A stretch of DNA of 64,000 nt from contig CM026570.1 in the NCBI GenBank assembly GCA_015143295.1, positions 10,812,047 to 10,876,046 of the forward strand, written 5' to 3'. Positions 35,604 through 45,771 of this stretch are shown piece by piece (positions within the stretch are counted from its first letter, which is position 1; each line of letters opens with the position of its first letter). The position numbers and the translations under genes are program-made. The notes below the pieces were generated by a model, which was given only the letters and a program-made list of their open reading frames with translations, searched no databases and was not told the origin of the DNA. Origin of the DNA: Tetracentron sinense (taxonomy: Eukaryota > Streptophyta > Magnoliopsida > Trochodendrales > Trochodendraceae).

Positions 35604-37142
35604 TGTAACGGATAAAATTCATAAAATAGAGCAAAAAGAAGGGGTAAAATAGTGATTTCTCATGCTCAGAAATTCTGACAATTTAGCCAAAATTCAGCCC
35701 ACTTGGGCCATGTGCTGGATCACTTGAGTGTTGTCTGACAGGTGGTCTTATCATGACTGCACAAGTCATGATGACTCCAAATGCCTGTAAATAAGCAAGA
35801 ATCACCAGAGAGAATGGATGGATGGTGCGCTAGAGAGATGGATGATATGCAAGAGAAAGAGAATGGTGCGAAAGGCAAGGAGAATGGTGCGAAAGGCAAG
35901 GAGAATGATGCTAAAGGCAAAGAGGATGGTGCGAAAGGCAAGGAGGATGATGCGAAAGGCAAGAGAGGAGATCAAGAGAAGAAGAAAAAGAGGAAGAGGA
36001 AGAGCAAGAGGAAGAGGAAGAGGAAGAGGAAGATGGAGATCTGAGGAGCTTGAGTCATTCACACCCCTACCTTGAAGTGTTGTGCAAGTGGCCACTCACC
36101 TGATTCTCTCATCTTCCTTTGGTGTTCTCCGGCTACTTGATGCTCTTTATGGCCTCACAAGCGTTTATTGCCGTCAGATTCTCTCAAATAGGCCTTGTCA
36201 GCCTGATGCTCTCCATGAATAGTCACACTGCCACTTGCACGGCCTTGCAATTGATCACCTGTTGAGTACCATCACACTTGAACTTGTGTCTGATGCTATG
36301 AATAGTGCCAAATTCGTTGTGCCGTTGTGCTGTGAATAGTGCCAAATCCGTTGTGCCGTTGTCTGATGTGAATAGTGCCGAGCTCGTTGTCCGTTGTCTG
36401 ATGCATAACGTACACGTTGTCTGAGTCCGAGCTACGTTGTCTGAGCCCGAGCTACGTTGTCTGATGCATAACGTACACGTTCTGAGTCCGAGCTACGTTG
36501 TCTGAGCCCGAGCTACGTTGTCTGATGCATAACGTACACGTTGTCTGAGCCCGAGCTACGTTGTCTGAGCCCGAGCTACGTTGTCTGAGCCTTATCCGAG
36601 CTGAGTCCTTTAGGCCATCCGAGCTGAGTCCCTTGGGCCATCCGAGCTGAGTTCTTTGTGCCTTCTGAGCTATATCCTTTGTGCCTCCTGAGCTACAATC
36701 TCCAGAGCATAACATCAGAGCTCGTCCTCAAGTGCATATGCCCAGTGCCCTCACGATAAGTATCTCTATACCATGCTGTGCTTGTGCCTTGTGCCTTACA
36801 CTGTGCTTGTGCCTTGTGCCATACACTGTGCTTGTGCCTTGTGCCTTATGCTATGCTTGTGCCTTGTGCCATACACTGTGCTTTTGCCTTGTGCCATACA
36901 CTGTGCTTGTGCCTTGTGCCTTATGTTGTGCCTGTGCCTTGTGCCTTATGCAGTGCTTGTGTCTTATGCTGTGCTTGTGCCTTATACTGTGTTATGTGCC
37001 TTATACTGACTTTATCATCGGAGCTTATTTCAGGGTGCACACCCGCCCCCTCAGGCTCATTTACAGGTGGAGTTTTGCTATCATTCCTCTACCAGCTAAG
37101 CAGCTACAGACGCGTGGCGTGCACGAGATTTTTTCCCTTTTA
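35604..37142 (+). repeat. 3' LTR of the non-autonomous element
   Basis: Collinear with the 5' LTR. It carries one extra 20-nt gtctgagcccgagctacgtt unit near 36550 and ends ccctttta instead of ccctttca. Confidence 0.92.
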
Positions 37143-37184
37143 GAGACCCACCATTAGTTCCAGTCGAGGGGTTGCGGCCTAACT

Positions 37185-37405
37185 TCATAGAGTCAGTATG
37201 TGGGTACTCCCAATTATACTCTCAAATATACTCTCCAATCTTAACCGTTTATAACTAACCACTAAGGGTCAGGATTTCAGTTGGCTTATTTTGTTTTTTC
37301 TATTGCCACATTAGCTGGAATCCTAACCGTTTAATAATTAAGATGAACGGTTAGGATTTGGGAGTATATATGAGAGTACACTTTGGGAGTATCCCTAGAC
37401 TAATT
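37185..37405. mobile_element. Short TIR MITE, relative of 24787
   Basis: Imperfect inverted ends with gggtactccca… / …tttgggagtatccc words and the internal aaccgttt / aacggttagg inversion, as at 24787-24985. Confidence 0.6.
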
Positions 37406-37599
37406 CAACTTCATAATGAAGTCAAAACAAAAAAAAGAAAAAAAAAACAGAAGTGATTTAAAAGTCTGGATATACTAACTATCGAGAACAAAGGTGGTAA
37501 GATTGAAAATCCAAAGTGTTGTGGGGCCACCATTTAAAGAATGTGTAAAATGTGACTTTGATTTTCAAACGTGCTCGGCTGTGCTCTCCCCCTCGAACT

Positions 37600-38045
37600 T
37601 TTGAGAGTTTTCAATCACTTTCGAAAAGAAAAGGAAAAAAAAGAAAAAGACATTGCTACCAAGGTACAACTGCCATTAAACATGAAAGCTTATCAAATTT
37701 GATAAAGTATTCTCTTAAAAAAAAAAAAAAATCGTGAGAGGAATTGATTTCACGTTGTGGGTTGTGACGTTGAGTCTTGACCCACCATTAGTTATAACCT
37801 AGCTCACTATCTTACTAACCGAGGTTGCGGAACGAAGTGAAAAAACAGAAAGAAAAAGACACTACCATCATAGTACAAATACCTTTAAACATGTGTCCAA
37901 AAGCATATAAACTATGAGCACGTCTTCTAAAAAAAAAATCGTGAGACGGTGAGAGGACTTGAGTTTGAGTCGAGGGGTGTGACCCACAATTAGTTCTAAC
38001 CTAACCTAGCTCATTAACTTACTAAGAGCATCTCCAACCATGCTC
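37600..38045 (+). repeat. Copies of a ~200-bp repeat unit
   Basis: Two successive units share gaaagaaaaagacay, tagtacaa, accattaaacatg, tcttctaaaa and cgtgagac words. Other units lie at 32890-33095 and 38800-38905. The intervening insertions (33100-37142 and 38047-38776) split what looks like one older tandem array. Confidence 0.65.
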
Positions 38046-38046
38046 C

Positions 38047-38776
38047 AAAACGGAGTACTGGCTCCCTAACCGTACTCTATATTTGGAATTGATACTTCAA
38101 ATGGCTACAGTGACCCACCAAAGATAAAGGAGGGAGAAAATAATGATCTCCAAAACACTATTCATTCCCTTACAATATCGTTTGTTGTATCCTTTTAATT
38201 TATTTTAATAACTTATTATTTTATGTTTTTTAATAATTGTTTAAGTTTTAAATTAATTCATCAATAAAAGATAAAAAAAAAAGAAAGCCAAATCCTCTAC
38301 AATATCACCCCTTGTGGTTGCAATGTGTCCCTTTTGACACCCCTTAACCGTGGTAAGATTCACCCACCCATCCTTGGTTTTTTTTTAAAAACATTAATTC
38401 TTTTTTTAAAATCAAAAAACTGTTTTTAATGTTAAAAAAACTCTAAAAACAATTTTTTAATTAAAAAAAGAATTAATATTTAAAAAAAATACCAAGGATG
38501 GGTGGGTGAACCCTAGGAGTGAGCAAATATTAATAACAATTAAGGGGTGTCAAAAGGGACATGTGGCGACCTCAAATGGGTGAATTATTGAGTTTGAGAG
38601 GAAAAATGGGAAAGAAAACATATGAATTGATTTTTTAAAATAATAAATGAATAGTATTTTTAGAAAATGGAATAGTGATTTGAAGATGGGATGCATTGGA
38701 GTGAAAAACTTTTTAATGGGCCTATGTCCGATGTCGAAATGGAGGAAGGTTTTGGAGTATTGCGTTGGAGATGCTT
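38047..38776. mobile_element. Harbinger-like MITE, ~730 bp
   Basis: Starts gagcatctccaacc, ends ggagatgctt (its inverse), with a taa target duplication on each side. A second element (38305-38580) is nested in it. Confidence 0.65.
38305..38580. mobile_element. Fold-back element (family also at 39771 and 40570)
   Basis: Arms containing tgtcccttttgacacccctt and cacccacccatccttgg face each other as inverted repeats around an A/T-only centre. Confidence 0.7.
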
Positions 38777-38916
38777 TAATTGGGGTTGTGGCCAAATGTA
38801 TGAAAGGGTCATAAAAAAGAAAAGAAAAGAAAAGAAAAAACACCGCTACACAAAAAACATATAAAATTTGACCACTTCTTCTAAAAAAAAAAGGTTTCAT
38901 GACTAAGTTCTAAGTT

Positions 38917-39113
38917 AACCCCCGAGGGTGTAGCCCAGTGGTCACTTGGACGAATCGTAAACCTGGAGGTCTTGAGTTCGATTCTTGGCTCCCCTCACTA
39001 ATGGTTGCATGGGGGAGGGGTATTCCCTATGTAGCCCGTGTGATTAGTCTGGGATTTCAAGATTAGTTTGAGCTTTCAAGGTTCAGGATATTCACGGTTA
39101 TCAAAAAAAAAAA
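38917..39113 (+). mobile_element. tRNA-derived SINE
   Basis: A 15-bp TSD (actaagttctaagtt at 38902-38916, actaagttctacgtt at 39114-39128) encloses an A box tagcccagtgg (38931), a B box gagttcgattc (38974) and a poly-A tail. About 197 bp, usual for plant SINEs. Confidence 0.87.
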
Positions 39114-39129
39114 ACTAAGTTCTACGTTC

Positions 39130-39335
39130 TAATTCTAAGTTGTAGTTTGTTCCAAGATCTCTATGGGCAGTAGAAGGTCTTAGGGTCGATACAAATAAGG
39201 AAAATTGGAGGTCTTCTTCAGGATCGAAAAAAAAAAAAAAGACTTAAGTTCTAATTTTAAGTTGTAGTTTATTCCAAGATCTCTATGGGCAGTAGAAGGT
39301 CGATACAAAGAAGGAAAATTGGAGATAAGAAATTC
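39130..39335 (+). repeat. ~121-bp tandem duplication
   Basis: The block aagttgtagtttrttccaag…aaggaaaattgga occurs twice, separated by an A14 run. Confidence 0.8.
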
Positions 39336-39506
39336 TTCAAGATTTTTTCTAAGATTTTTGGAATTTTCAAGAGTGGGGAAGATGAGTGGAGAGAGTCTGA
39401 ACTAATAGAAGGGGACTTAGGGATATGGATGACATTCGTAGGAGGGTTGGTGAAGGTATCAAGTGGCGTGGGAGACTACTAGAGGCGTGCCTGAGGTGCG
39501 TAGGAG

Positions 39507-39556
39507 TTGTTTGCATGCAAACAATGGGAATGGCGGTAATTACCGCCATTCCCATT
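39507..39556. repeat. Two abutting perfect palindromes
   Basis: 39507-39524 is an 18-bp perfect palindrome (ttgtttgcatgcaaacaa). 39523-39556 is a 34-bp perfect palindrome whose half is aatgggaatggcggtaa. They overlap by two bases. Confidence 0.9.
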
Positions 39557-39696
39557 TCTGAAGCTCGGATACAATTGTAAATCTCTCTTGGTTGAAGCAC
39601 TTCAAGGAAGTAAATCTCCACTAAAATCTAGCTGTACGTGAGTCACTTGAAGTGTCTGTCTGTTTTTCTATAATCTCTGAAGCTTGGATACAATTG

Positions 39697-39770
39697 CAAG
39701 ATATCCCACACCATGTCTCTCTTCCTTATGCTTCTCCTTGTCATGTTCTCTGGACATCTCTCCGGTGCAA
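39697..39770 (+). pseudogene. Fragment of ketoacyl-CoA synthase exon 1
   Basis: About 74 bp including aagatatcccacaccatg, coding MSLFLMLLLVMFSGHLSGA. It matches the start region of the gene at 61498 (MSLFLTPLLVLFSGHLSTA), including the bases just upstream of its ATG. It ends abruptly at an AT-rich fold-back element. The upstream UTR does not match, so this is a short copied fragment, not a gene. Confidence 0.8.
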
Positions 39771-39945
39771 ACTTTGTTTTTTTTTAAAAAATCTTTTAAT
39801 ATTAAAAGTATTAAAATATTTATAAGCAAATTTAAATAATAAGGATGGGTAGGAGAGTCCTAGGGATAGGTAAATCTTAACCACAATTAAGGGGTGTCAA
39901 AAGGGACATGTGACGACCTCAGGGACATGGGTGAACCCTTGGATA
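39771..39945. mobile_element. One arm of the fold-back element family
   Basis: Matches the right arm of 38305-38580 and 40570-40830 (aaggatgggt…cttaaccacaattaaggggt…aaaagggacatgtg). The left arm is missing; the KCS fragment stands in its place. Confidence 0.65.
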
Positions 39946-40177
39946 CCACTGCCATAACCTTTTCTTTATAAAGGTAAAACATTTACTAAATTTTATTTTA
40001 CATTCAATTAAACTTTAACTTAACACCCTAAATGTTTAACTTAACACCCTAAATGCCAAATAAGCTCAACCTTTTTAGTTTAAAGTTTCCAAACGCCATC
40101 TAAGCTAAAATCTTTAGAGAGCCACCATTTCCATGGGCCCTAGTCCGTACATTTACCAAGTCTAAATAATTGCCTGA

Positions 40178-40450
40178 TGGCCTTGGATTGTCTCCGGCGA
40201 AGCCAGAAAGGGCTTGTCTTGGGTTCCATAGAATAGGTGACAAGTGGTGGAGAAGTCAAAATCATGGGACTTAATAAGACATGTGGTGATAAGTGTGTGA
40301 GAATAAGGGTGAGAGATATCAAATGGGAAGAAGTCAAAATTATGGGGAGAAAATAGAATGACTTCTCCCCATTTTTACGCCAACTGTTGCACAATGTATG
40401 GAACCCCAAGAGCCCATTCTGGCTTTGCCAGAGACAATCCGGGGCCTTAA
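40178..40450. mobile_element. Fold-back MITE
   Basis: Ends ggccttggattgtctccggc / gacaatccggggcc and the inner gggttccata / tatggaacccc are inverted repeats of about 50 bp enclosing a purine-rich centre. Confidence 0.7.
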
Positions 40451-40569
40451 CTGATACATTATTTGAAATCGAAGGCAAATGTTTCTCCAAAGAAATAAGA
40501 GACCATATCATCTACGGCGGATTTGGCAAATCCGGTTATCACTCCCTATGTTGCCGCGAGTTCCTTCCG

Positions 40570-40830
40570 ACATTTTTTTAACTGTGGTTAAGATTTACCC
40601 ACCCCTATGCCTACTCATCCTTGGTTCTTAGAAAAAAATATTAATTTTTTTTTTGCAATAATTTAATATTAAAAAAAATCCTACAAATATATTGTTAATG
40701 TAAAAAAAAGATTTAATATTTTTTTTTCTAAAAACTAAGGATGGGTGGGTGAATCCTAGGGGTGGGTGAATCTTAACCACAGTTAAAGGATGTCAAAAGG
40801 GAAACGTGGCGACCTCAGGGGGGTGATAAC
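40570..40830. mobile_element. Fold-back element (third copy)
   Basis: actgtggttaagatttaccc and its inverse gggtgaatcttaaccacagt lie either side of an A/T core, followed by the tgtcaaaagggaaacgtggc arm. Confidence 0.7.
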
Positions 40831-41029
40831 CAGATTTGTCACCATAGAGGATTTGGTCTCAAGAAATAATCATTTGGATGGTTGTGATGGTCCAAATCAC
40901 ATTGATCTTGACCATTAATGTCTAAAAGGAGTGCTAGCCCTACTCTCACTGTCTATTTAGTATGGCCCCACCAAATGATCTGTCCTGGACCTTTGGCCTT
41001 TTGCATGCGCATGTGTTATGAGAATATAG

Positions 41030-43000
41030 GTATCCTGTCTCTCTCCGTCTCTCGCTCGCTAGTGACATAAATTTAATTTATCAGCATTCGTGTCATTTAT
41101 ATAATGTGTATCATTTTAATGCATGTGTCTTTATGGAAAGTAATATGAAATGCCTAAAAAGTAGAAACTCAATTATTTTACTCATTTTAACCCATTTTTA
41201 TGAATATAAAATTATATGAAATTGAACATATAAAAAATGTAGCAACAGACTTAAAAAAAAAAAAAAATACCGATTAATCGTACGCGTCAGCCGATCAATC
41301 AGGCAAGACTAGGAAGTTTTTCCCAGAATCTATCTAAGCTCTGATTGATCGGAGCTACCACTATTGATTGCTGGCTCTGATTGATTGCCCCTAAGTTGCG
41401 ATCGATCGGAAATCGCGGCTAGAAATGCGAAAAGATGTTATTTTATGGATTTTTAATGTTTTTGAGTTCCAAACCCTATAAATATTCACTATTTCGTGCT
41501 GGGTCTAAGGTTAGAGTAACTTTCTAAGAGTTTTGAAATAATAAAAAGGAAAAAACTTAGGGTTTGCTTAGAGTTTTCAATTAGAATATGAGAAGAGACT
41601 GGAAGATCAAAGATTATTCACAAACGTATGATCGTAGGGAAGCGATCAGAGAGATTAATAAATTTCCATAATTCACAATTTCATGATTATTAACCTAAAA
41701 ATATAGATTTAAAGATGAGATCTAAGCAAAGAAACGAATAAAAGAAGAACTAAGAATTGTTAACACTCCTTATGCAATATTCTAATGAATGGTTAAAGAG
41801 GATGTGAATAACCATGTATATATTGTGTTTATGCCTGAACAAGGGGATTGCGATCTATGATGGTGGTATGTAAATGTATATAGAAGAAGGAATGAATGTC
41901 TGGAGTTTGAATTGAATGTATGAAATATTTGAATGATGGAGGTGAACTCTTTGTGAAATTAGGACTACAAGTTAATATGATTTTTGGGTATACTCTATGA
42001 ATCTATGATTGCTAAATTATATGATGTTTATGATTTTGGTTTTTATTAGAAAATGTTGTTGATATTGAATAAATTGTGAATTATGCATAGTGAAAAATAA
42101 ACTGTGAATAAAACATGTTTAAATTGTTGGAACCATTAATGTCATGTTGTGATTATTTTATATTGTTATACGTGATCTATTATTCGGTAAAGGAACATTT
42201 GATGAGAGTTTTGCTTGCCTAGATCTATTAACATAGTGGAATGAGACGCTATGATGAGATTTCCCATGACCTTTAACTATTAGTCCTGGGTATAATTTAA
42301 CTAAGGATGTATCACCGTGCACTCACTATTTTAAACATGCACAAGTATAAAGAGAAAATTAAGGACACTAGTAAGACACAAGTGAGACAAAGGAAAGAAA
42401 GAAAGTAATTAAGTAAGCGAGAAAAAGATATAAGAAAGTATTGATGTATGGTGAGTTTTGCACAGACCGACTACCATCAAAATAGCCTAAGGGCAAAAGT
42501 AAGTCGCCGCCCCAAAAAAATATGCTAAGTATGCCATCTGTGCCTGATAATGTACGAATGGTGGTATCTCGGTAAGTAAAGTATAGTAACCCCTTTCAAT
42601 ATAAGGTAAAATGATATTTTAATTTATCGAGTAATGCATATTGATGTGTTTTCACAAAACAATAAAGTAAGAAAAGTAAGGAAAGTAAAAAAGGAAAGAA
42701 AGTGAATGACATAATGTACTCACATTTTTTTCCATACTTTAATTTATGTTTGAGAATTGAAATTGAATTACACAAGAATTGTAATTGAAGTTATTCTGGA
42801 TTTATGTTTACTTTAGTATGCCGGTTAAGGATCACAATTAATGATCCGATTTATTTATGTTTAGTTGTTTATGAATTTTAATTGAAGTTTTTTTGAAGTA
42901 TCAAATATTTTATTTAATGAAAAATTTATAAATTCAGATTTTAGCATGCCTTTAATAATAATTAAATGGATTAAGTCAAGTAAGTCGTGTGCCAAAGCTC
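41030..43000 (+). mobile_element. Probable degenerate solo LTR (Gypsy-like)
   Basis: The order of landmarks resembles the solo LTR at 50133-52550: a cluster of gatcgatcgg-like palindromic words (41270-41420), a TATA-like ctataaatat (41479), an acttagggtttg stretch, then long AT-rich sequence. Ends and TSD are not resolved and no coding is seen. 43200-43665 holds no recognised feature. Confidence 0.4.
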
Positions 43001-43028
43001 CACATTCTCTTAGGTGAGATTTTGGAGA

Positions 43029-43195
43029 GCAACACACACTCTGTCTCTGTCTCTGTCTCTCTCTCTCCTTCTACCCTAACCAATCGCTCTCTTTGTTTTC
43101 TCTCTTTTATTTCTGCCCTAAAACTAGTCTCTCCCTCTCTCTCTTTTCTAAAAATTTCTACAGGATCCCCAAAACTAGTCTCTCTCTCTTTTAAT
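43029..43195 (+). repeat. CT-rich microsatellite tract
   Basis: Runs of (tctctg)n and (ct)n interrupted by unique sequence. Confidence 0.85.
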
Positions 43196-45771
43196 TGATG
43201 TATCTCAACTTAAATTTCTTTTTCCCTCTTTTATTTTTCTAATTAAATGCATGGTTGCTTTCACATTGAGCTTATTTCCAATTTGCTAATAGATTCTGTG
43301 TCTGATTTGTAGGTCTGTGGTTACTCTGGTTTATCCTCTGGAAGTAGGGATTCATTATTTTGTAGGTATTTTAGCAAGTCTGTTGCCATTGTTTTAGTGA
43401 CACCAGTTATTCATTGAAGTTCTACCAGATGTAGATCTTTAGTGCATTTCGTTTGCTCTATTTCATGTTTTTTTTCTCATTAGTTCCTTATAATAAAGTA
43501 TTTGATTCTTCAAATATATTATACTTTGGATTTTGCTTGCGCAACTCTTCCGCATATTGCACTTCCGCATGTCACACTCTCCTCTTTTTGGGCTAGCAGA
43601 CTATAGATTTTGTGATAGGATATATGACCGTCAGTATATTGGATGAATAGCCATGGTAACATACTGTGGTATTACAGACGGTAATTGAAATACACGCGTT
43701 CGAAGAAACAACCTCGAATTCACTCGAAACAAAATCCCACACTTAGGTTATGTTAAAATACACGCGTTAAAAGAAATGACATCGAAAACCGAAGCTCGGT
43801 TAGGATTTGATGGGTGGTTGTAGGTTTAGACTAAATTATTCTTTAGAACTTGGGAATTCGACCTACTCGGTGCCCAAATCGGGCAAATGACCTTGGATTC
43901 ACTCGAAACCAATTTCCACACTTAGGTTGTGTTAAAATACACGTGGTAGAAGAAATGACATCGAAAACCGAGGCTCGGTTAGGATTTGATGGGTGGTTGT
44001 AGGTTTAGACTAAATTATTCTTTAGAACTTGGGAATTCGACCTATTCGATGCCCAAATCGGGCAAACGACCTTAGATTCACTCGAAACCAATTCACACAC
44101 TTAGGTTGTGTTAAAATACACGTGTTAGAAGAAATGACATCGAAAACCGAGGCCCAGTTATGATTTAATGGGCAGTTGTAGGTTTAAGCCAAACTATTCT
44201 TTAGAACTTGAGAATTCAGCCTACTCGGTGCCCAAATTGGAAAAACGACATCGGATTCACTCGAAACCAATTCCCACATGTAGGTTGTGTTAAAATACTT
44301 GCGTTAGAAGAAACGACATCGAAAACCATGGCCCGGTTAGGATTTGATTGGTGGTTGTAGGTTTAGGCCAAAATATTCTTTAGAATTTGGGAATTCGGCC
44401 TACTTGGTGCCCAAATCGGGCAACCTCGGATTCACTCGAAACCAATTCAGGTTGTATTAAAATACATGTGTTTGAAGAAACGACATCGAAAACCGAAACC
44501 CGGTTAGGATTTGATGGGTGGTTGTAGGTTTAGGCCAAACTATTCTTTAGAACATGAGAATTCGGCCTACTCGGCCCCCAATTCGGGCAAACGATCTCGG
44601 ATTCACTCGAAACCAATTCCCACACTTAGGTTGTGTTAAAATACAAGTGTTAGAAGAAACAACAGCGAATACCGAGGCCCGGTTAGGATTTGATTTGATG
44701 GACGGTTGTAGGTTTAGGCTAAACTATTATTTAAAACTTGTGAATTAATTCTGCCAACTCGGTGCCCAAATTAGTAAAATGACATTGGATTCACTCGAAA
44801 CTAATTCTCACACTTAGGTTGTGCTAACATACACGCATTAGAAGAAACGACATAAAAAACCGAGGTCCGGTTAGGATTTGATGGGAGGTTGTAGATTTCT
44901 GCCAAACTATTCTTTATAACTTGGGAATTCGACCTACTCGGTCCTCAAATCGGGCAAACGACCTCGGATTCACTCGAAACCAATTCCCACACTTAGGTTG
45001 TGTTAATATACACGCGTTAGAAGACACATCATTGAGAACCGTGGCCCGGTTAGGATTTGATGGGCGGTTGTAAGTTTAGGCCAAACTGTTCTTTAGAACT
45101 TGAGAATTAGGCTACTTGGTGGCTAAATCGGGCAAACGAAAATACATACGTTAGGATTTGATGGGCAGTTGTAGGTTTAGGCAAAACTATTCTTTAGAAG
45201 TTGAAAATTCGGCTAACTCGATCCCCAAATCGGGCAAACGACCTCGGATTTAGTTGAAACCAACACACACTTAGGTTGTGTTAAAATACACACGTTAGAA
45301 GAAACGACATTGAAAACCGAGGTCCGGTTAGGATTTGATGGGCGGTTGTAGGTTTAGGCCAAACTATTCTTTAGAACTTGAGAATTCGGCCTACTCGGCC
45401 CCCAAATTAGGCAAACGACCTCGGATTCACTCGAAACCAATTCCCACACTTAGGTTGTGTTAAAATACATGTGCTATGAGAAACGGCATCGAGAACCGAG
45501 GCCCGGGTAGGATTTGATGGACGGTTGTAGGTTTAGGCCAAACTATTATTTAGAACTTGGGAATTCGGCCTACTCGGTGCCCAAATTGGGAAAACGACCT
45601 CAGATTCACTCGAAAACAATTCCCGCACGTAGGTTGTGTTAAAATACTTGCATTAGAAGAAACAACATCGAAAACTGTGGCCCGGTTAGGATTTGATTGG
45701 CGGTTGTAGGTTTAGGCCAAAATATTCTTTAGAACTTGGGAATTCGGCCTACTTGGTGTCCAAATCGGGCA

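Larger units (their letters stand above)
33100..37142 (+). mobile_element. Young non-autonomous LTR retrotransposon (LARD-like)
   Basis: Two direct LTRs (33100-34618 and 35604-37142) enclose 985 bp and are flanked by the perfect TSD gagac (33095-33099 and 37143-37147). A primer-binding site tggcgccgtctgtgggaa follows the 5' LTR at 34622, and a purine tract (gagaaggggctaaa) precedes the 3' LTR. No gag or pol is encoded; the interior is mostly short caagtgaattatc-like repeats. The LTRs differ by only a few substitutions and one 20-nt repeat unit, so insertion was recent. It would need proteins from an autonomous partner. Confidence 0.92.

Noticed and set aside
38931..38990. tRNA-like A and B boxes
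   Set aside because: Part of a SINE with poly-A tail and TSD; no acceptor stem or cloverleaf can be drawn.
44554..44748. 64-residue open frame in the satellite
   Set aside because: Not preserved in other monomers; chance frame.
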